Source: Bacteroidaceae bacterium
GTDB taxonomy: Bacteria > Bacteroidota > Bacteroidia > Bacteroidales > Bacteroidaceae
Direction: 5' to 3'
Length of the DNA: 33,364 nt
Assembly (NCBI GenBank): GCA_017471185.1
Contig: JAFUVZ010000069.1
Span: forward strand, 1 to 33,364
Below the pieces are notes generated by a model that saw only the letters and a program-made list of their open reading frames with translations, was not told where the DNA came from and did no database searches. Numbering within the stretch: the stretch's first letter is position 1; every line of letters begins with the position of its first letter. Below are positions 14,128 to 23,100 of this stretch, in pieces. The translations under genes were made by a program, and so were the position numbers.

Positions 14128-17100
14128 ATGACTAAGAGACTTCTTTCATTGGCTGTCATGATGACCATCGCCATCGGGGCGCTGGCAGACGTTGCAACGA
14201 TCGCAGGCAATCAAGCAATCACTTTTAGTGATGTTACAAGTCCGAACAACGGTATTTATCTGCACGCTGGTTCAGGAACGAGTCCGTTTAGTATTGACTC
14301 AGAGCATGCTAATGCCACTACAGGCAAGTTTTCTGATGAATTATCGACTCCATGGTCGTTGACGGATGGCAAGGTTCTGACAAGCAGCCAAGGTTGCGAC
14401 CTGTTATCTGTAGATAGTAAAGCAGCCGATGCGTCGGACGGGCCAGCTGGCTCTTTGGCCTTTAGTGTCAGTGGAGCGGGAAAACTTTATGTTATCTATG
14501 GTGCCACGTCGACATCGAAAGGTAAGTTCAACATCGTGCTGAATGGCTCGTCTCTTATGAGTGAGGAGATGGCCGGTGTCGAATTCAGCGGTCCCTTAGG
14601 TACTCGCGCTGCCAACTATACCTACACCAAGGCAGAGGCCGTTGTGGATATCACTGGTGCAGGAACTGTCTACCTCGGCGGCTCCGTGCCATACTGTATC
14701 TATGCCATCCTCTTCGTACCAAGCGGGTCGCAAGCAACGGAAAAGTCAACACCGGTGGTGTATGACTTTGCGGCAATGGAGTCGATAACATTGACAAATA
14801 ATGGGAAAGATATTAAGTTCAGTGATAATACAAATGGAGTAGGATGTCGTCGTATTGATAATGGACGTGTTTTGGTTGTGAACAATAAAGTGTCTCTCGA
14901 AACTGGTAAGGGTATAAAAGTAACCGAGACAAGCAGACCACTTGCCATTGATGGCTTGAAACAAGGTGATATACTAAGGATCGTATATAATAGTGATACT
15001 TCTGGTAATCTGACTCTTGATACATATAACTCAACAAATGGTGTTGTGATTACAGACATAAATAATGTTTCTTTTGCAGATAATATCATCCCAAGTGGTA
15101 AGGAAATTCTTATCAAGACACTGGGAGAAATAAACTATGCTGTATTCCGTATCTCAAGCACAGACATTACCATCTCGCAGATTGCCATCAACAAGGGCAT
15201 TAAGCCGAGGGTAAGCTTCAAGAGTCAGAACGGAACTTCTCTGGTCTATACGGCAAAGTTCTATGAGGGCGAGACCTTATATTATAAAGGTCCTGGCATA
15301 ACCGGTACACAGTCGGTGGAATACCCTTCTGCCAATAATGGGGAGGTGGATATCACTGCAACAGGAGAAGGTAACTTAGAGTGTTGGACAATGTTCGGTG
15401 GCGAAGAGGCTGCCAATAAATCTGAGGTTGATAGCCGCGTTGTAGCCCTGCCACAGCAGCCTGGTGTCACCTTGAAGACAACGAATGGCACTACTTCGAC
15501 CTATACCGTCACCTTTCAGGAGGGCGAGACGCTTCATTACACAGCACCGGGTGTAACAGATGAGCAAACCGTAGAATTCTCTACTACGAACAATGGGCAA
15601 GTAGATATTGAGGTAAGTGCAAATGGTAATCTCGTCTGCTGGACTACCATCGGTGAGCTGCTATCTTCTACGAATACCACAACGGTGTCGGGTATCACCA
15701 TCAATGACGATGTTGATACGGGTAAGGAGGACGAAACCTATGATTTCCAAACTTGGGTAAAGGGAGTTGGTGCTACTGGAGATCCGACGCGTCTTAGCTC
15801 TGATATCACGATTAGCGGTAATAATAAAGTCAAGTTGGTCTACTATTTCGCTGCTAATGGAAAGGAAGACCAATTGATGGATGTGCATAGCCGTTTCGCA
15901 GTTGATGCTTATTCGGAAGTGGGGTATGATAAGAACGATGACAGCAAGAGTGCACTACGCAATAAAGCAAACGGAGCAGCATTCAGAGCACCCAATATCT
16001 CAATCCGTAATCTGAAAGAAAAAGACCACGTGACTATTACCAGTGGCGTATCTGTAGAAGGAAAAGCAGCGGTTCGATTCCTTTCAACAAATGCTCATTT
16101 GAAAGGTATTGGCACAACTCCTTCAGCAGACGGCACGACTATCTGGGAAAACGGCAAGACATGGGTGATGGATGCTGATGGAAATCTTGATTTGAAGTTG
16201 GGCGACACCGATTATCAGGCTTATATCTATAAGATAACAATCACTAATCGTGAAAATGTCTCCGCAGCAACTTTTGCAACGGCAACGGACAATGAGAATC
16301 ATCTCGTTATCATTGGTGGTACGACTGATGAAGGAACAGCGAAGACCTACTACACACTTGATGGGACAGAGCCAACCACTAGTAGTACTGAAATTAATGG
16401 AGCATCTGTGATACTGACAGATTTGGCTGCATCTTGCACGGTTAAGACACTCACCGTTGGCAGTACAGGCAAGACGGCTTATGGGCGCTACAATTTCATT
16501 TACGTAAACACCATTCCATCGGCCTCCGTAGCCATTGACTTTGAGAAAGCCAAGGCCAACAATGAGGAACTGATTTTTGCAGATGACGCCATTACCGTTG
16601 GATGGAGTACCGGAACAGATAGCGGCTCAAAAAAAGAATTTTATAAATTGAATAACAACACTGCGAATCTGCCTATTGACGGGAAAATATCATGGAGAGT
16701 ACCAAGTGGAAAGTCTAAACCACAATTAGTAGAAAATGGTATCAAATCTAATGAATATGCATTTGCTATTCATGACCTGACGAAGAATGATGAGATTATT
16801 ATCATTCACAACGGAACCCTCAAGAGTTATGTAGCGACTGATGGCGATGGTATCAGTGTGGACGGGAGTAATGTACCTGCCGGTAGTGAAATAGCTACAG
16901 GTAAAACTATAAAAGTAACAAGTATCGGTGTCAACAACTCAATTGTTCTATTTCCGACAAAGAATACTGTAATTTCTGCCATTTACATCAACAAGACACC
17001 TCCCGTAAAACCTGAGCAGCCAAAGGTTTCATATAAGCAGAACAAAGACGGGAAGGCTGTTTATACAATTGCATCGGTTGATGATAATGCTATCAAGTAT

Positions 17101-20100
17101 CAGCTTGACAATACAGAAGTTGTGAGTCCGACAGAGAAGTCGGTAGATGTGGAAGTAAGTGATAAGACAACTTTGAAGGCTTGGGCTTATAATAGCGAGT
17201 TGGAATCAAACATACTTACTGTTGACCTCATGAAGACTCCGATCGTAGAGACTAATGGAAACTTTGACTTTACAAAGACAGGTCTTTCGGAGAACGTTTC
17301 TCTGGTTGTCGACGAGAGTAATGTTGCTATGACTGTTGGCAATGTCTCACTTTACAAACCAAGCCTTGAACAAGCAGCCACATTTGCAGGAAAGTTCCTG
17401 TTCCAAAAGCCAGGAACAACCAATACTGCCATCCGCAGTAACCAATTGCATATCAATGCCAATGAAACAAACAAGGAATTCTATATGGCCCTGCTGAACG
17501 TGGAGGCAGGCAAATGTCTGACAATTGCTGATGGAAATAAGCAGGTGAGCAAAGTATATATTGGTGAGAAGCAACTGACCTATGGAGAACCATTTGAAAT
17601 TGAGTCTAGCGATATAACAGAAGGCCACTTGATTTTGAAATTCGATGTATCAGCAGGCAGTGCCAGTGTGCAGAAGTTAGAGTTTTCAGACCCTGTTGCG
17701 CCTGCTGTTCCTATCTATGGTAAGTATAACCTCCGCACAATAGCCTCAGAGAAAGTAGGTGGTGATAGTGGTGAGGCTGAGATTACTCTCATTGACAGAA
17801 CAGAAACCGCCAATGGCGATAATACTGACATTAGTGGAAAGCTAACAGATAATGGTGCTATTAGTATCGTCTATAGAAAGACCGATGACGGTTCTAAAGA
17901 TTTCAAGTGGAGCAAAGCATCGGATGCAGAAACTGGCTTGAGAATGTCGAGAGGTGGAGCTAGTGAAGCCTCATTCTATATTAACAGCCTGAAAGCTGGT
18001 GATTGGTTCAAAATCGAAACTGGTGACAACCATCTTCTGTTCAACAATGCTGATTTCTATGATCTTAATGCCGGTAGTTCTACAAGCGTCATCAAAGGTG
18101 GTGTGGTTGAATCAGGACATACTTATGTGGCAAAGAAAGCTGTTTCAGCCCTTCAATTGTACTATGACACGAAGCAGCAGGGCTATCTCTATATCTATTC
18201 CGTGGAGATTTCAAATGGGGATGCTGTGCCAGCACCTGTCATTGGTAACTATGACTTTAGCAGCGGCAAGGTGACTATCACCGTAGAGAACAGTTACAAG
18301 GGGAATACACCTACTATATATTATGGTATAGGTGACGCAGAGCCGACGACGGCCTATACAGGTCCTATCAGCATCTCTGAAGCCTGCACCATCAAGGCTC
18401 TGGCAAAGGTTGGCGACCTGCAGAGCACATTGGCTGTCAAGGATGTTGTACTGGAGGCAGTGACTATTCCTGAGATTTCTGTTTCAGGCAAACAAGTAAC
18501 TATCACTGGTGGTACAAGTAATGATCCAAGCAGTAGCGTGACGACTTATTACACCCTAAACGGTGCAGAGCCAACAACAAGCAGTACGAAGTATGCTAGT
18601 GCTATCACATTAGACCAGACACGCATTGTGAAAGTGATGTCTGTGAGTTCGAGTGGAATAAAGAGTGACGTGATAACTCAGAAGGTTGTTATTGACGGAC
18701 AGACACCATCTACAGTGCTCGACTTTACCAGTGATGAGGCTCTGAAGCCGTTGGAATGGGGTCAGGACCATGTGACGGGCTACTACAATAATGGTAGTGA
18801 CAAGAGTGACGGCAACTTCAAATACATCACCAACGAACCTGTTCATGCCAAGATGATGTGGCAGTCGGACAAGAATGATACGGAGAACGCCAATAACAAT
18901 GCCGGAAACGGTATCGAGGGCATTGCCAGTGGTCGTGCCTTTGCGATTACAGACCTGGCTGTTGGCGATGTTATCTATATTACTTATACGACTACTGGCG
19001 ACAACCTGACTGCCAGCAAGCACTCTTCAAAAGGTAATACTATCAAAGTAGGCGAAAATACGGCTGAGGGTGACAATGCTCTGTTGCCGATTGCTTCTGG
19101 TGTAAAGATTGAGGTGACTTCTGTTGATGAAGAGAATAATTTTGTGGCGTTCATGCCAAACAGTAAGATGAACATCCAGAGGATAGAGATTAACCCGATG
19201 TATCAGATTACGGCAACAGCCACGAACGGCTCAATCAGTGTGAATAGCCCTGCAGGTACAGACCTTTCCACAGCTACATTTGCTCCTGGCTCGACTGTAA
19301 CACTGACAGCCACGGGTGCAAGCAGTGAATGGGTGTTCAGTCATTGGGTGGTGAATGGTATACAGACCACAGAATCTACGCTGACCTTGACGATGGACAG
19401 CAATAAGAGTGTGGAGGCCGTGTTCCGTCAACGGGTATCAGCAAACGGTGTGCCCGTGATTCTCGTTGCAGGACAGTCGAATACAGATGGACGTATCGCT
19501 GTTAGCGAGACTGCATTCCCCTATGACCTGAATCATACGCAGATTAGTTATTGCAATGGTGTAGACCAGACCAGCGAGGGTGTATTCGCCCCCTATGGAA
19601 CAACGCCCAAGTCTGACTCTGGTGAGCGTTGGGGCTATGACGCTATTATATATAATAAGGTACAAGAGTTGCTGACCGGTCAGGACTTCTATGTCATCAA
19701 GCAATCGAAGGGCAATACGGCCATCAATACGATGTGCTCTGGTAATAAAGAGCACTGGTGGAGTGCCAATCCTGTATGGCTTAGCAGAAACACATCGGCT
19801 AATCAGGGTGGACGCTCTCTACTGAAAGGCTTCCTTGATAATATCGATAAGTCTCTGAAGGCTCTGGAAGATGCCAACAAAGAGTATGACATCAAGTTCC
19901 TGATGTGGCATCAAGGTGAAGCTGATCACGGCAAGCAGAATGAGTATGAAATGCAGATGAAAGCGGTAGTCAATGAGCTCCGTAATTATCTGGTAAAACG
20001 TACCAATAATAATAAATACTCAAATCTGCCGATTATCTTGGGTGGAATTGCAGATGTCAGCAAGGAGTATAGTGCGGGTGTAGAGGCTGGCAAACAGAGT

Positions 20101-23100
20101 CTGGCTGAAGCCGATGCAAATATTTATTATGCTCCAACAGGAACTCTGACCCTGGAAACAGACTTCCGTTCAGATCAGGTGCACTTCAATGTAACAGGTG
20201 CTGGCAAAATTGCGAACTCTGTTTGGGATATTATTACCAGCAACAACTTGATGACAGGTATTACACTTGCTGGCTCTGACATGCCCGCTGAGAATCCATT
20301 AACAGAAGATGTGGTGAACAAGACGACGCTTTGGACGTTCAATGAAGCGAAGGCACTGACATCAAATGCAAGCATTAATGGCCTATATCCACATGGAAAA
20401 ATCAATGTAAAGGCAAAGGACTATGGTGAGACGACACTTACTGACGGAACTCCAATCAATGCCGCATTTGCAGCAGAGACACCCACAGCGCAAAGAACAA
20501 TCTCAGAGGGTCTGACAGCAGGTAATGATGCTGTGACCTGTACTTACGGTGTCAATGTGAGTGGCGAAGGTACGTTCATGGCGCTTATCAAGCCAATGGC
20601 TGTACCAGAGAATGAGACGCATGCAAAGATCTGGCTGAACGGAGAAGTGCTTCAGTCTATTCCGTTCACCACTACTGACTACATTCAATTGGCAGCTAAG
20701 TCTTCTGGTGTAGGAACATTCTATATTACATGTGATATTAAGTATGAACTGATTGCCGCCAAATTCATTGCAGGTTCCTCAAACCTTGAGATTATGACCC
20801 CGCCAACGATTCAGGCTGGTGAGAAAGTGAATACTATTAAGATCATACCTGGCACTTCTGATTTGGCCGATGCTGTTGTGAAGACCTACTACACAATCGA
20901 TGACAGCACACCAACAGCAGAAAGCACACCTTATACTGGAGCAGACATAGAATTGACGGAGGATTGTGTCGTCAGAGCAGTCAGTATCAGCAGCAAGGGC
21001 GGAAAAGCCTATTCAGAACCTTATACATTTGAAAAAGGTATTCCTGGACAGGTAATCAATGCCTCTAAGAACTTCCAAACCTGCTATGCAGATGATGCCC
21101 TCGACTTTACCGGAATAACAGCTATTGAGGCTTTTATCGTCATGGCACCATCAGACATCATAAATACTGAAGCTAAACCTGTGAATGCCAACAATGCATT
21201 AAGCCGAGGCAGTGGTGATTCTGGCATACCATCAGGTCTGCAGCTTGTCAGGGTCTATAAGGTCCCCAAGGGAACTGCCTTCCTTGTGAAGTTCTTAGAC
21301 ACTACTAATGAAAATGTCACAGTACCTTATATGGTTACTGCTATAAATGGCATCAGTACTGCTACTGAAACCATTGCTGTCAGCGAGAACCTGCTGAAAC
21401 ATGCGACACAAGCCGTGGGTATTGCCAGTGGGAAAAAGCTTTTTGAGGCAAGTAGCACTGCCGATAGTTTCGTCTTTAACGGAACTAATTCTGTCGGTGC
21501 AGGGAAATACTATCTTGATGTTCCAACAACAGCCGTGGGTGAAATGACCGTATCTATCAAGATACAAGAGGAGAATGACATGCCATATCTGGTGGAAATT
21601 GACACCTTTGAAGTCTCTGAGAGCGTCGTCTATGACTTTGCCAATACGACGGACAACATCAATGTTGATGATAAGACAAAGACCAGAAGCCTGATCTATA
21701 AAGGCGCAGACAAGGCTGCAGGCTTCCGATATGTACTGAATGGCAGCGAGCCCTTACGTGTACTGACCTATAGTAACACAGGCGGTTTTACTCAGGGCAG
21801 TGGTGTCACCGTGAAGAGCTCTCGCCAATTCGCCATCGAAGGTCTGAAGACAGGTGACATGATCCGCATCATCCACAACGGGACAGTGACAGATGCCAAT
21901 AACGCCTCCTCAGGAACGACAATCACCGACCTGAAGGGCAATGCCATTACGGGTGGGATTGCCAGCGGTCAAGCCGTTAAAGTGGCGACGGCAGACGCTA
22001 CCAACAACTATGCTGTATTCATGGCAAATGAGGGTGACCTGACTATCGCACTGATTGCCATCAACCAAGCTATTGCTCCAAACGTAGAGAAAGATGTGGA
22101 ACAGTCGTCAAGTACAGCATATAAATATAAGGTGAGTTTCTATGAAGGCGAGACGCTACACTATACCTCTCCTGACATATCGGGCGAGCAGACGATAAGC
22201 CATACAGGCAACCCTGCTACAATCACGGTGACGAAGAATGGTGAACTGAAAGTATGGACGACCTATGGTGAGACTGCCTCAGAGAAGGTGACAAAAGCCA
22301 TCGACTTCTCGACAGAGACAGCCATTGTCAACGTAGTCCCTGGTTACCAGACCTATTATACTGATACTGCGCTCGACTTTACAGAAGTCAGCAAGGACGA
22401 ACTGAGGGCATATATTGTCAGGACCAAAGAGGCATCTTCCACCAGAAATATGACAAGGGGTGCCTCGACAGCACAGTTGGAACTGCTCGAAGTGATGAAG
22501 GTGCCTGCTGGTACAGCTCTGATCCTTTGGAGCAAGAAAGCGTCAAGCGTGGAGATTCCAAAGGCCAATGAGAGTGCCACTGCAAAGATTGTGGTGGTTA
22601 CAGGTGCAGAGGTGGCATCAGAGGTAAACTTGCTGAAAAAAGCCTCAAAGACAAAGAAGGCTGATACTGACGAGACCATCTTTGTACCGAATACAGATGG
22701 TGGATTCAGCTTTGAATACTCTGCATTTGTGACACGTGGTGACATCTATCTTGAGCTGTCAGACCTAAACCTTGATGATAATGCCAGCGAGATCGTTTTA
22801 GGAGAGGTAAGTGCTGACGGAACTGTCGTGCCATTGGTCACAGAAGAAACGGACGTGGATAATGCTACCGTTGCCTTAGATACTGAGAATACCACTGCCA
22901 CGAAAAAGGTCTATGTGTTCAAGTTCCCTGCGTCACAAAAGCTTTATTACAAACGTCCTGGACAGGATGATACATTCAGAAGCCAAAGCTATAAAGACGA
23001 AACCTTCTCGGTAAACGTCACCAATAATGGCTACTTGGAATTCTATACAGAAGACATCAGTTCAAAAGAAACATCGAAAAAGAACGCTGTAGAGATCAGT